Assembly: GCA_934254985.1 (NCBI GenBank)
Contig: CAKQMS010000040.1
Location: 1 to 24,767, forward strand
Length of the DNA stretch: 24,767 nucleotides
Source: an uncultured Prevotella sp.
GTDB taxonomy: Bacteria; Bacteroidota; Bacteroidia; Bacteroidales; Bacteroidaceae
Direction of reading: 5' to 3'
Positions 14,547 through 22,538 of the stretch are shown piece after piece. The notes beneath the pieces were generated by a model. The model was not told the origin of the DNA, did no database searches, and saw only the letters and a list, made by a program, of their open reading frames with translations. Positions within the stretch are counted from its first letter, which is position 1; each line of letters starts with the position of its first letter. A program made the position numbers and the translations under genes.

Positions 14547-16535
14547 TTACTCAAGATTGCTCTTCGCCTCTTCGAGTTGCTCAGAGAGTTCGAGCCATTT
14601 ATCGTTTTCTTCGTCGAGCTTTTGCTTTGTTGAGGTATATTCCGTAACGAGAACCATGTCGGATGCCTTTTCAGGCTGCATAAACAGCTCGTCGAGCTCT
14701 GATATGCGGGCTTCCATGTCGGCAATATGCTTCTCGCATTCTTCCACAGCTCGCTGAATCTTCTTTATCTTCTTCTGCTCTTCCTTGCGCTCGGCATAGC
14801 TTTGCTTTTTAAGTGAAGAGCTTGATAAGAGTGAAGAATCGCTTTGCTTGGAGCTTGATGAAGAATTGCCATTTGCTTCTTCATTCTTTCCTTTTCTATC
14901 GTCACCACCCAGGGCTGCTTGTATGCTGTCGGCATTATGCTCACGCAGATAGTCGTAGATGCCACCAAGGTGTTCTCTCACGGCTCCGCCACCAAATTCA
15001 TACACCTTGCTCACCAAGCCATCCAAGAACTCACGGTCGTGGCTCACGATGATGGCTGTACCGTCGAAGGCTTTGATGGCTTCTTTCAGCACATCCTTTG
15101 ATGGCATGTCGAGGTGGTTGGTAGGCTCATCGAGGATGAGGAGGTTGACTGGCTCCATGAGCAGTTTTATCATAGCCAGTCGGCTACGCTCGCCACCACT
15201 CAGCACCTTTACTTTCTTTTCAGAAATCTCGCCACCAAACATAAATGCACCAAGCAGGTCGTTGACCTTGAGTCGCATTTCGCCTGTAGCCACTTGGTCG
15301 ATGGTATCAAAGATGCTAAGGTTTTCGTCGAGCAGCTGTGCTTGGTTCTGAGCGAAATAGCCTATCTGTATGTTGTGGCCCACTTTCAACGTGCCATCAA
15401 AAGGAATCTCGTTCATGATACACTTCACGAGAGTAGACTTACCTTCGCCATTCTTACCTACGAACGCCACCTTCTCGCCTCGCTTTATAGTAAGCGTAAC
15501 GTCTGAGAAGACGGTATGGTTGCCATAGGTCTTGCTTACTCCATCGCAGATTATCGGATAGTCGCCACTACGCAAACATGGTGGAAACTTCAAGTGCATA
15601 GCCGAATTGTCTACCTCGTCGATTTCTATAGGCACTATCTTTTCCAACTGCTTGATGCGGCTCTGCACCTGCACAGCCTTGGTTGGCTTATAGCGGAATC
15701 GCTCTATGAAGTCTTTGATGTCAGCAATCTCTTTCTGCTGATTCTCGTAAGCACGAATTTGCTGTTCTCTTCTTTCGGCTCTGAGCACCACATACTCGTT
15801 GTATTTCACCTTATAGTCAACTGCCTGACCACAGGTTATCTCGATAGTGCGATTGCTAACATTGTTGATGAAAGCACGGTCGTGGCTCACCAATACCACA
15901 GCCTTGGCGCTTTGAGCCAAGAACTGCTCAAGCCATTGTATACTCTCGATATCGAGGTGGTTGGTAGGCTCATCGAGCAATAACACGTCGGGTTTCTGCA
16001 GCAATATCTTTGCCAACTCTATACGCATACGCCATCCGCCAGAGAACTCTGATGTAGGTCTATCCATATCTGTGCGCGAAAAACCTAAGCCCACCAATGT
16101 GCGTTCCATGTCAGCTTCATAGCTTTCGCCACCTATCATCATATATCTATCGTGCTCTTGTGTGTAGCGCTCCACAAGCTGCATATAGTCGTCGCTCTCG
16201 TAGTCGGTGCGCTCTGCCATTTCGGCAGCCAGCTTGTCCACACGTTCCTTCATCTTTATAGTAGATGCGAAAGCCTTGCGGGTTTCTTCTCTCACGGTGG
16301 TGTTGTCTTGAAGCTTCATCACCTGTGGCAGATAGCCGATGGTGGTATCATTCGGTATTGCCACGGTGCCTGCTGTAGGCTGCTGCTGACCACACAATAT
16401 CTTCAACAAGGTAGACTTGCCTGCTCCATTCTTTCCCACAAGGGCTATGCGGTCGCGATCATTGATCACAAAGCTCACATCGTGGAACAATGGACGAGCA
16501 CTAAACTCTACCTTCAATCCTTCTACTGATATCAT
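14547..16535 (-). CDS. ABC-F family ATPase (ribosome-associated type)
   Basis: A 662-residue soluble protein with two ABC domains and no membrane segment, so not a transporter. Walker A 1 is GKNGAGKST (34-42), with signature SGGWRMR and LLLDEPTNHLD. Walker A 2 is GKNGEGKST with LSGGERSR and LILDEPTNHLD. Between the domains is the family's tRNA-contacting linker with KPTKAVQVQSRIKQLEK. The tail is a Ser-rich segment near 552-575 followed by a charged coiled coil (about 577-660) of the YheS/Uup/YdiF kind. ABC-F proteins bind the ribosomal E site and modulate elongation or relieve stalling; the full-length tail and housekeeping setting argue for this rather than drug resistance. It heads the M13-metA-rlhA run, with a promoter just upstream. 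Confidence 0.93.
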   Translation of the reverse strand: MISVEGLKVEFSARPLFHDVSFVINDRDRIALVGKNGAGKSTLLKILCGQQQPTAGTVAIPNDTTIGYLPQVMKLQDNTTVREETRKAFASTIKMKERVDKLAAEMAERTDYESDDYMQLVERYTQEHDRYMMIGGESYEADMERTLVGLGFSRTDMDRPTSEFSGGWRMRIELAKILLQKPDVLLLDEPTNHLDIESIQWLEQFLAQSAKAVVLVSHDRAFINNVSNRTIEITCGQAVDYKVKYNEYVVLRAERREQQIRAYENQQKEIADIKDFIERFRYKPTKAVQVQSRIKQLEKIVPIEIDEVDNSAMHLKFPPCLRSGDYPIICDGVSKTYGNHTVFSDVTLTIKRGEKVAFVGKNGEGKSTLVKCIMNEIPFDGTLKVGHNIQIGYFAQNQAQLLDENLSIFDTIDQVATGEMRLKVNDLLGAFMFGGEISEKKVKVLSGGERSRLAMIKLLMEPVNLLILDEPTNHLDMPSKDVLKEAIKAFDGTAIIVSHDREFLDGLVSKVYEFGGGAVREHLGGIYDYLREHNADSIQAALGGDDRKGKNEEANGNSSSSSKQSDSSLLSSSSLKKQSYAERKEEQKKIKKIQRAVEECEKHIADMEARISELDELFMQPEKASDMVLVTEYTSTKQKLDEENDKWLELSEQLEEAKSNLE

Positions 16536-16565
16536 CGTTTAATAAATATTACCTTTATGAACATG

Positions 16566-16597
16566 CAAAGTTAATATAAATAGGTAAATTAGGCAAA
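16566..16597 (-). promoter_or_regulatory. Promoter of the ABC-F gene
   Basis: On the minus strand TTTG (16594-16597), a 20-base spacer and TAACTTTG (16566-16573), then CA: an exact consensus match. The start near 16561 gives a leader of about 26 nt. Confidence 0.8.
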
Positions 16598-16656
16598 AAT
16601 ATGCATATCCTTTTAGATTTTATTGTCTTTTTCACATAATTGTCGCTTTTATTGTA

Positions 16657-16664
16657 TACCTTTG
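16657..16664 (+). promoter_or_regulatory. -7 element TACCTTTG for tex
   Basis: Exact TAnnTTTG followed by CC, 31 bases before the tex ATG. No clear TTTG lies 19-20 bases upstream. It is divergent from the ABC-F promoter within a 160-base intergenic region that is otherwise AT-rich. Confidence 0.55.
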
Positions 16665-16695
16665 CCAACCATTTATCAGACTTTTAATTAAAAAC

Positions 16696-18867
16696 ATGAA
16701 TACATTTACAAACATCATTGCCAAAGAACTACAGCTGCCTGCAAGTGGCGTAGATGGCACCCTGCAACTGCTCGACGAGGGTTGCACCATACCTTTTATT
16801 GCTCGCTATCGCAAGGAGCGCACAGGCGGTCTCGACGATGTGCAGATAGGCGATATTAGTGCAAGATACGACAAGCTTAAGGAACTGGCAAAGCGCAAAG
16901 AGACTATACTGAAGAGTATCGAAGAACAAGGCAAACTCGACGACAAACTAAAGAAGAAGATTGAAGACTGTTGGGACGCTAACACTTTGGAAGATATATA
17001 CTTACCTTTCAAACCTAAAAGAAGAACTCGAGCACAGATAGCTCGCGAATATGGTTTAGAGCCATTGGCAACTATGATACTTCTGCAGCGTGAAAATGAT
17101 ATCGAAGCTGCTGCCAAGAGACTCATCAATAGTGCTACTGTTCAGAAGGCATTGGCAGAGCATAAGGTGAAGGAATTCACAGTATATGATGCCCTACAGG
17201 CTGCTAAGGATATCATAGCTGAAAACATCAGCGAAAGCGAAGATTGTCGTCATCAGCTTCGAGCAACCTTTAAGCGTGAGGCTGAGATTGCATCAAAGGT
17301 GGTTAAGGCTAAGGCTGATAGCGAAGAGGCACAGAAGTATCGTGACTACTTCGATTTTGCCGAACCATTATCTCGCTGCACAGGCAACCGACTGTTGGCT
17401 ATGCGTCGTGGTGAGGCTGAAGGAATATTGCGCATAAAAATATCTATTGATGGTGAGCGTGCTACTGAGAGATTGAAACGACAGTATATTCGTGGCAATG
17501 GCAAATGCTCGCAACTGGTGGCAGAGGCTGTTGAGGATTCATATAAGCGTCTGCTTGTGCCAAGTATAGAGAACGAATTCTCGGCTCTGAGCAAAGAGAA
17601 GGCTGACGACGAGGCTATAGAGGTGTTCACCACTAACCTACGCCAGCTATTGCTTGCTGCACCATTGGGACAAAAGTCGGTTATGGGTGTAGACCCTGGT
17701 ATCAGAACGGGATGCAAGGTGGTGGTGCTCGACAAGCAGGGCAACTTGCTATTCCACGATGTAGTGTTCCCATTCCCTCCAAAGGGCAATGCCGAGAATG
17801 CTGCACGCCATTTTGCCAAGATTGCTGCCAAATATAGCATCGAGGCTGTAGCTGTGGGCAACGGTACTGCCAGCCGCGAAACTACCGACATTCTAAATAA
17901 GGTATTCTCTGAGGGCGACAACCAAAAGCCTGTCTACGTGGTTAGCGAGGATGGAGCTTCGATATATTCGGCATCGAAGATAGCACGCGACGAATTCCCT
18001 GACCAGGACGTTACGGTTAGAGGTGCTGTTTCGATAGCTCGCAGACTGATGGACCCTTTGGCAGAGCTTGTGAAGATTGACGCCAAGAGCATTGGTGTGG
18101 GACAATATCAGCACGATGTAGACCAGACTAAGCTCAAGAAGAGTTTGGACCAAACGGTGGAGAACTGTGTAAACCTTGTTGGTGTAAACGTGAATACAGC
18201 CAGTCAGCAGTTGCTTACTTACATCAGCGGTCTTGGTCCTGGCTTGGCAAAGAACATCATCGAATATCGTCGCGAGAATGGCGACTTCACATCGCGTGCG
18301 CAACTCAAGAAGGTACCTCGTCTTGGAGCTAATGCCTACACACAATGTGCAGGTTTCTTGCGCATTCCTAATGCCAAGAATCCATTGGACAACAGCGCCG
18401 TACACCCAGAGAGCTACGACATTGTGAAGCGTATGGCTGCTGACAGCGGATGCACCGTTAAGGAGCTTATCGCTAACAAAGAAAGGCTTAAGGCTATCAA
18501 CATAAAGAACTATGTATCAGACACTATAGGCTTGCCAACGCTTACAGATATCATGAAAGAATTGGATAAGCCAGGACTCGACCCACGAGGCGAGGTTGAA
18601 CAGTTCTCATTCTCTGACGACATCCATGAGCTTAAGGATGTTGAAGTAGGAATGGTGGTACCAGGCATCGTTACCAACATCACCAAGTTTGGTGCCTTTG
18701 TCGATATTGGTGTTCACCAAGATGGTTTGGTTCATATCTCACAGATGTCGTCGAAGTTTATCCACGACCCTAACGAGATAGTGAAGCTCCATCAGCATGT
18801 GATGGTAAAGGTTACCGAAGTTGACCTCGTGCGCAAGCGTATTGCGCTAAGCATGAAGGGTGTATAA
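16696..18867 (+). CDS. tex: Tex, RNA-binding transcription accessory protein
   Basis: A 723-residue cytosolic nucleic-acid-binding protein of the Tex/YhgF family, linked to transcript handling. The N-terminal helical region has GCTIPFIARYRKERTGGLD. The YqgF-type RNase H fold begins near residue 329 (VMGVDPGIRTGCKVVVLD) and contains AVAVGNGTASRET. Helix-hairpin-helix segments follow (NVNTASQQLLTYISGLGPGL and FTSRAQLKKVPRLGANAY). A C-terminal S1 RNA-binding domain lies at about 649-722 (GMVVPGIVTNITKFGAFVDI, DGLVHISQMS, RKRIALSMKGV). It ends right at the S1 domain, without the Gly/Arg-rich tail of the longer (about 770-residue) homologues. Monocistronic in view; it shares the downstream terminator with tnaA. 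Confidence 0.97.
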   Translation: MNTFTNIIAKELQLPASGVDGTLQLLDEGCTIPFIARYRKERTGGLDDVQIGDISARYDKLKELAKRKETILKSIEEQGKLDDKLKKKIEDCWDANTLEDIYLPFKPKRRTRAQIAREYGLEPLATMILLQRENDIEAAAKRLINSATVQKALAEHKVKEFTVYDALQAAKDIIAENISESEDCRHQLRATFKREAEIASKVVKAKADSEEAQKYRDYFDFAEPLSRCTGNRLLAMRRGEAEGILRIKISIDGERATERLKRQYIRGNGKCSQLVAEAVEDSYKRLLVPSIENEFSALSKEKADDEAIEVFTTNLRQLLLAAPLGQKSVMGVDPGIRTGCKVVVLDKQGNLLFHDVVFPFPPKGNAENAARHFAKIAAKYSIEAVAVGNGTASRETTDILNKVFSEGDNQKPVYVVSEDGASIYSASKIARDEFPDQDVTVRGAVSIARRLMDPLAELVKIDAKSIGVGQYQHDVDQTKLKKSLDQTVENCVNLVGVNVNTASQQLLTYISGLGPGLAKNIIEYRRENGDFTSRAQLKKVPRLGANAYTQCAGFLRIPNAKNPLDNSAVHPESYDIVKRMAADSGCTVKELIANKERLKAINIKNYVSDTIGLPTLTDIMKELDKPGLDPRGEVEQFSFSDDIHELKDVEVGMVVPGIVTNITKFGAFVDIGVHQDGLVHISQMSSKFIHDPNEIVKLHQHVMVKVTEVDLVRKRIALSMKGV

Positions 18868-18892
18868 ACTGAAGGATGTATTATAAAACAAG

Positions 18893-18938
18893 AAGAACCC
18901 GCCAATCAACATTATACGATGTTGGTCGGCGGGTTCTT
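18893..18938. terminator. Bidirectional terminator between tex and tnaA
   Basis: Outer stem AAGAACCCGCC (18893-18903) with GGCGGGTTCTT (18928-18938) and inner stem CAACAT/ATGTTG with loop TATACG, about 20 bp in total. It serves two convergent genes; on the minus strand it is followed by CTTGTTTTAT. It ends 7 bases before the tnaA stop. Confidence 0.9.
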
Positions 18939-18945
18939 GTAGTAT

Positions 18946-20325
18946 TTAGTCTGTGATTCTCTCAAGCTGAACAGTAAAATGACGCATCAATGGAGCCTCC
19001 CATGCAATACGCACACCATGGGAAATCTGCATACGACGGTCAAAAACATTTTTCAGAGCTGCCGCTATAACAGCCATATGGTTGTCAGTATATACGCGAC
19101 GTGGAATTGCCAAACGTAAGAGGTCGAGACCATTAAAACGATTCTCGCGTGTTACAGGGTCGCGGTCTGCGAGCAGATATCCAATCTCACATCCTCGGAT
19201 GCCAGCCTCAAGATATAGCTCTATGGTAAGTGTCTGAGCAGGAAATTCTTCCTTAGGCACATGGGTGAGCACTTTAGGTGCATCAACAAAGATAGCATGT
19301 CCGCCAGCAGGACGCTGATAAGGAATGCCATACTCATCGAGTAGCGATGCAAGATATTCTACTTGGTGAATACGAGTCTGAAGGTTGTCAAACTCCGTAT
19401 TTTCATCAAGGCCTATAGCAAGAGCGTTCATATCACGACCGTTCATACCGCCATAGGTAAGATAGCCTTCAAACTGCACGCAGTATCCCTTAGCACCCTC
19501 ATACCAGTCTTGACGCTTGGTGGCGATAAATCCACCCATATTCACGATACCATCTTTCTTAGCACTCATGGTCATGCCATCAGCCAATGCAAACATTTCC
19601 TTAGTGATTTCCTTGATGGTCTTATCCTTATAGTCTTCTTCACGTGTCTTAATGAAATAGGCATTCTCAGCAAAACGAGCAGAATCAAACACTACAGGCT
19701 TTCCATATTTGTCAGCTATAGCACGAACATCCTTCAGATTCTGCATAGAAACAGGCTGTCCGCCTGCAGTATTATTTGTTATGGTAACGATGATAAACGG
19801 TACTTTATCGCCATATTTTTTGAGTGTATCCTCAAGTTTCTTAGGGTCTACATTGCCCTTGAAAGGAACTTCGAGTTGCGTATCTTTCGCATCATCTACA
19901 GTACAGTCGAGAGCTGTAGCCTTGCGTCCTTCAATATGACCTTTGGTAGTATCGAAGTGAGAATTTCCAGGCACAATATCGCCTTCATGCACGAGGTATG
20001 AGAAGAGCACATTCTCTGCTGCCCTACCCTGGTGAGTAGGTATCACATACTCAAAACCTGTAAGTCGGGTGATTGTCTCTTTAAGCTTAAAGAAAGATGT
20101 TGCACCGGCATAACTTTCGTCACCAAGCATTACTCCGGCCCATTGACGATCACTCATTGAGCCTGTACCAGAGTCGGTGAGCAAGTCAATATAAACTTGC
20201 TCTGCTTTAAGCTGAAACACATTATAGTGTGCTTCTTTAATCCATTGTTCACGTTCCTCACGGGTACTCCTACGGATAGGCTCTACCATCTTAATTTTCC
20301 AAGATTCTGCAAAAGGTAATTCCAT
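18946..20325 (-). CDS. tnaA: Tryptophanase (tryptophan indole-lyase)
   Basis: PLP enzyme splitting tryptophan into indole, pyruvate and ammonia. The 459-residue product matches the Bacteroides-type enzyme: MELPFAESWKIKMVEPIRRS, YIDLLTDSGTGSMSD, PTHQGRAAEN, and the PLP lysine K257 in MSAKKDGIVNMGGF. Tryptophanase is favoured over tyrosine phenol-lyase because it has DSARFAENAYFIK and GIRGCEIG, where the lyase acting on tyrosine has a key Arg (VRSMERG) in place of the Ile. The SDRQWAG-type block is shared with the tyrosine enzyme, so some overlap in substrate is conceivable. No tnaB permease is next to it. A -7 element lies at 20394-20401, and the leader contains a small overlapping upstream frame (20283-20366). 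Confidence 0.95.
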   Translation of the reverse strand: MELPFAESWKIKMVEPIRRSTREEREQWIKEAHYNVFQLKAEQVYIDLLTDSGTGSMSDRQWAGVMLGDESYAGATSFFKLKETITRLTGFEYVIPTHQGRAAENVLFSYLVHEGDIVPGNSHFDTTKGHIEGRKATALDCTVDDAKDTQLEVPFKGNVDPKKLEDTLKKYGDKVPFIIVTITNNTAGGQPVSMQNLKDVRAIADKYGKPVVFDSARFAENAYFIKTREEDYKDKTIKEITKEMFALADGMTMSAKKDGIVNMGGFIATKRQDWYEGAKGYCVQFEGYLTYGGMNGRDMNALAIGLDENTEFDNLQTRIHQVEYLASLLDEYGIPYQRPAGGHAIFVDAPKVLTHVPKEEFPAQTLTIELYLEAGIRGCEIGYLLADRDPVTRENRFNGLDLLRLAIPRRVYTDNHMAVIAAALKNVFDRRMQISHGVRIAWEAPLMRHFTVQLERITD

Positions 20326-20366
20326 AGATAAGTCTTTTTAGTTAAATAGGTTAAATAATACCCCAT
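20283..20366 (-). CDS. Possible tnaA leader peptide (uORF, 27 codons)
   Basis: An ATG at 20364-20366, within the tnaA leader, opens a 27-codon frame starting MGYYLTYLTKKTYLW and ending LRW then TAG at 20283-20285. It has five Tyr and two Trp, overlaps the tnaA start out of frame, and its first TGG overlaps the tnaA ATG. Its composition may be chance in AT-rich DNA. It is not homologous by eye to E. coli TnaC. Confidence 0.25.
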   Translation of the reverse strand: MGYYLTYLTKKTYLWNYLLQNLGKLRW

Positions 20367-20393
20367 AAAAGGGCTTTAATAGATTGTATGCTT

Positions 20394-20401
20394 CAAATAT
20401 A
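20394..20401 (-). promoter_or_regulatory. -7 element TATATTTG for tnaA
   Basis: Exact TAnnTTTG on the minus strand, about 69 bases before the tnaA ATG. No TTTG lies 19-20 bases upstream, which would suit a promoter needing an activator. Confidence 0.45.
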
Positions 20402-20907
20402 AGAAATCATTTTCATCTAAACCATATTCTTAACCAACTTTTTTGGTTTTAATTTGTTTTTTTAACAAGTGTTTTTCACCACAATACCGTCTATCGTTGA
20501 AACAAAAAAGAATACTAAGAATAGCAAACCTTGGTATTATAAAATATTTGATTGCAATCATATTGACATTTGACCGCAAGTAAAAACACGTTTGATAGAA
20601 AGCATAGATACGTTTGATAGAAAGCATAGATTGCTCGAAGCATAACTTCACCGACAAACTAAGTCTATTAAATTATTGAACCAAAGCGACTTACAGCATC
20701 GCTACACATATAATAATCAAATTTAATACAAATATATTTTTTTGCTTGTGTTTATTAAGAAATTACAATACAAATACTACAAAAGTACATTAAACGAAGA
20801 CAGCAGCATGTTAGAAACTACACTACCAGGTGATTCAATCTTAATCCGAATGAAATTTCAATTATGACTTACTAAGTTAGTTCCGCGATTATTACGAATT
20901 ATTAGAA
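20402..20907. other. AT-rich gene-free region upstream of tnaA
   Basis: About 500 bases without a credible gene between the tnaA -7 element and the rplT terminator. It holds the 22-bp repeat array (20543-20630), the palindrome TGATTGCAATCA (20549-20560) and a weak hairpin AACCAA-CTTTT-TTGGTT at 20432-20448. Beyond 20660 I see only AT-rich sequence without clear signals. Confidence 0.6.
20543..20630. repeat. Four-unit direct repeat array, 22-bp period
   Basis: Units start at 20543, 20565, 20587 and 20609. Units 3 and 4 are identical over 21 bases (core TTTGATAGAAAGCATA). Units 1 and 2 are diverged but keep TTTGA at columns 5-9, G at column 12, AA at 14-15 and A at 18 and 20. A shortened fifth copy, TTGCTCGAAGCATA, lies at 20631-20644. 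There are no spacers, so it is not CRISPR. The period of two helical turns suggests a protein-binding array. Confidence 0.75.
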
Positions 20908-20950
20908 ACAAAAAAACAGCCACCAAGCAACAATGTGCATGGTGGCTGTT
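20908..20950 (-). terminator. Terminator of the rplT cluster
   Basis: An 11-bp stem, AACAGCCACCA (20915-20925) with TGGTGGCTGTT (20940-20950), with a small inner GCA/TGC pair. On the minus strand it is followed by an unbroken T run. It lies 23 bases after the rplT stop. Confidence 0.92.
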
Positions 20951-20973
20951 ATGTTTTTATCGTTTGCGATAAA

Positions 20974-21318
20974 TTACTTTACCTTGTCTACGATAGCCTT
21001 GAAAGCCTGTGGGTTGTTCATAGCGAGGTCAGCGAGAACCTTACGGTTGATCTCGATACCTGCCTTGTGAAGAGCACCCATCAACTGTGAATAGCTCATA
21101 TTCTCGAGACGTGCAGCAGCGTTGATACGCTGAATCCAAAGAGCGCGGAAGTTGCGCTTCTTGTTGCGACGGTCACGATATGCGTATGTAAGACCCTTCT
21201 CATAGGTGTTCTTAGCAACGGTCCAAACGTTCTTTCTTGCTCCAAAATAACCTCTGGTAAGCTTAAGGATTCTCTTTCTCTTAGCTCTTGAAGCGACGTG
21301 ATTTACTGATCTTGGCAT
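20974..21318 (-). CDS. rplT: 50S ribosomal protein L20
   Basis: A 114-residue ribosomal protein that binds 23S rRNA early in large-subunit assembly. It begins [18 protein letters not shown], with the long basic N-terminal helix and [15 protein letters not shown], then [20 protein letters not shown] and the globular C-terminal part. Normal length. It is the last gene of the thrS-infC-rpmI-rplT cluster, 38 bases after rpmI. In other bacteria L20 represses this operon through its mRNA; a candidate structure here is the hairpin upstream of rpmI. Confidence 0.99.
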   Translation of the reverse strand: MPRSVNHVASRAKRKRILKLTRGYFGARKNVWTVAKNTYEKGLTYAYRDRRNKKRNFRALWIQRINAAARLENMSYSQLMGALHKAGIEINRKVLADLAMNNPQAFKAIVDKVK

Positions 21319-21356
21319 AGTTTTCTTTCTGTTTTAAAGTTCTACTAAAAAGTTAA

Positions 21357-21554
21357 TTAACGAAGGCGGAGCAAATCGCGTACCTGCTTAAGGTTGTCAT
21401 TGTCAACCAATGTTGTGTGAACAAGATTTCTCTTCTGCTTCTTTGTCTTCTTAGTCAGAATGTGACTGTGGAAAGCATGACGTCTTTTGATCTTTCCTGT
21501 ACCGGTGAAAGAGAATCTCTTCTTAGCGCCGGAATTTGTCTTTACTTTTGGCAT
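21357..21554 (-). CDS. rpmI: 50S ribosomal protein L35
   Basis: A 65-residue, strongly basic protein of the large subunit: [36 protein letters not shown] and the C-terminal LRDLLRLR-like end (VRDLLRLR). Normal length. It lies 71 bases after infC and 38 before rplT, the standard order. The 71-base gap carries a GC-containing hairpin. Confidence 0.98.
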   Translation of the reverse strand: MPKVKTNSGAKKRFSFTGTGKIKRRHAFHSHILTKKTKKQKRNLVHTTLVDNDNLKQVRDLLRLR

Positions 21555-21587
21555 TTTTTGTTAATTTAAAAATTGTTATTAATATAT

Positions 21588-21617
21588 GTGGCAACGCATA
21601 TACCGGGCGTTACGCAC
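21588..21617 (-). promoter_or_regulatory. Hairpin in the infC-rpmI gap
   Basis: GTG-GCAACGC (21588-21597) pairs with GCGTTAC-G-CAC (21607-21617), with a 9-base loop and a one-base bulge; one pair is G-U on the minus-strand RNA. It sits 9 nt past the infC stop and about 35 nt before rpmI, with no T run directly after. It could be an attenuator, a processing site or a ribosomal-protein target. Confidence 0.45.
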
Positions 21618-21625
21618 AGTTTTTC

Positions 21626-22324
21626 TTACTTCTTAAGCTTCTCCAAGGCTTCAGCGCCATTCTTAGCGTTAGCGAAGATACCACCAGAGAGGTTCTCTAC
21701 ATCAACTTCCTCGTCTGTATCTACAGCAGCTGGAGCTGAATTGAGTGATTTTTCTGCCTCACGACGCTCACGGTCCATCTTCTGCTGGCTCTTCTTAGCC
21801 ACGCCTGCCTTTTTAGGGGCGAGGAAGAGGAACATCTTCTTACCTTCGAGCTTTGGCAACTGCTCAACCTTGCAGTATTCTTCAAGATCGTTGGCAAAAC
21901 GGAGCAACAATACTTCGCCCTGCTCCTTGAAAAGGATACTACGACCACGGAAGAACACATAAGCACGAACTTTGTTGCCGTCCTCAAGGAACTCCTTAGC
22001 GTGCTTGAGCTTAAACTGATAGTCGTGCTCATCGGTCTGAGGTCCGAAGCGTATTTCCTTCACTTCCACCTTCACCTGCTTCTGCTTCATTTCTTTCTGA
22101 TGTTTCTTCTGCTGGTAGAGGAACTTGGAATAGTCGATAAGACGACAAACAGGTGGTTGTGCATTTGGAGATATCTCTACAAGGTCTACCTCCATCTGAC
22201 GGGCCATGTCAAGAGCCTGTCGTGTAGGTAATACTTGTGAACCATCTTCACTAACAACACGCACTTCCCTAACGCGAATCTGCTCGTTCACGCGGTACTG
22301 ATTCTTCATTTTGTCATTCTTCAT
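21626..22324 (-). CDS. infC: Translation initiation factor IF-3
   Basis: Binds the 30S subunit, prevents premature 50S joining and proofreads initiator tRNA. The 232-residue product has the N-domain ([52 protein letters not shown]), a basic linker, and the C-domain ([31 protein letters not shown]). A C-terminal extension of about 55 charged residues after FLAPKK, ending EALEKLKK, exceeds the E. coli protein and resembles other Bacteroidetes IF-3s. The start is an ordinary ATG at 22324, not the rare ATT used in E. coli; the ATG five codons later is an alternative. It has its own promoter. Confidence 0.98.
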   Translation of the reverse strand: MKNDKMKNQYRVNEQIRVREVRVVSEDGSQVLPTRQALDMARQMEVDLVEISPNAQPPVCRLIDYSKFLYQQKKHQKEMKQKQVKVEVKEIRFGPQTDEHDYQFKLKHAKEFLEDGNKVRAYVFFRGRSILFKEQGEVLLLRFANDLEEYCKVEQLPKLEGKKMFLFLAPKKAGVAKKSQQKMDRERREAEKSLNSAPAAVDTDEEVDVENLSGGIFANAKNGAEALEKLKK

Positions 22325-22361
22325 TCAACTATATTAAGTGTCGGTTTTTGCTAAACGGCTG

Positions 22362-22393
22362 CAAAGTTAGTAATTTTCTTCATAACAACCAAG
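22362..22393 (-). promoter_or_regulatory. Promoter of infC-rpmI-rplT
   Basis: On the minus strand CTTG (22390-22393), a 20-base spacer and TAACTTTG (22362-22369), then CA. Leader of about 33 nt to the infC ATG. It lies after the thrS terminator, so the downstream genes do not depend on thrS transcription. Confidence 0.7.
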
Positions 22394-22448
22394 AATTTCT
22401 CGCAATATTTTTTTGAAGACTCTAAGAAAACATACATTCCGATAATAA

Positions 22449-22504
22449 ACACCCGCAAGATACCATCCGGACGATGAGGAACGGATGAAATACCTTGCGG
22501 GTGT
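22449..22504 (-). terminator. Terminator after thrS
   Basis: Outer 11-bp stem ACACCCGCAAG (22449-22459) with CTTGCGGGTGT (22494-22504) and inner stem CATCCG/CGGATG. On the minus strand it is followed by TTATTAT. It begins 35 bases past the thrS stop. Confidence 0.8.
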
Positions 22505-22538
22505 AAATATATAATAATAATATGATTAAAGCAGAGGA

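Noticed and set aside
19363..20001. 212-codon plus-strand frame opposite tnaA
   Set aside because: Antisense to the most conserved part of tryptophanase, with no signal or domain pattern.
18946..20325. Tyrosine phenol-lyase
   Set aside because: Active-site region has DSARFAENAYF and GIRGCEIG, lacking the Arg that marks the tyrosine enzyme; length and ends match Bacteroides tryptophanase.
20543..20630. CRISPR array
   Set aside because: Units are directly adjacent without spacers, only four to five copies, and no cas genes nearby.
20430..20657. 75-codon minus-strand frame in the tnaA upstream region
   Set aside because: It runs through the 22-bp repeat array, whose period is not a multiple of three; low-complexity composition and no start context or homologous pattern.
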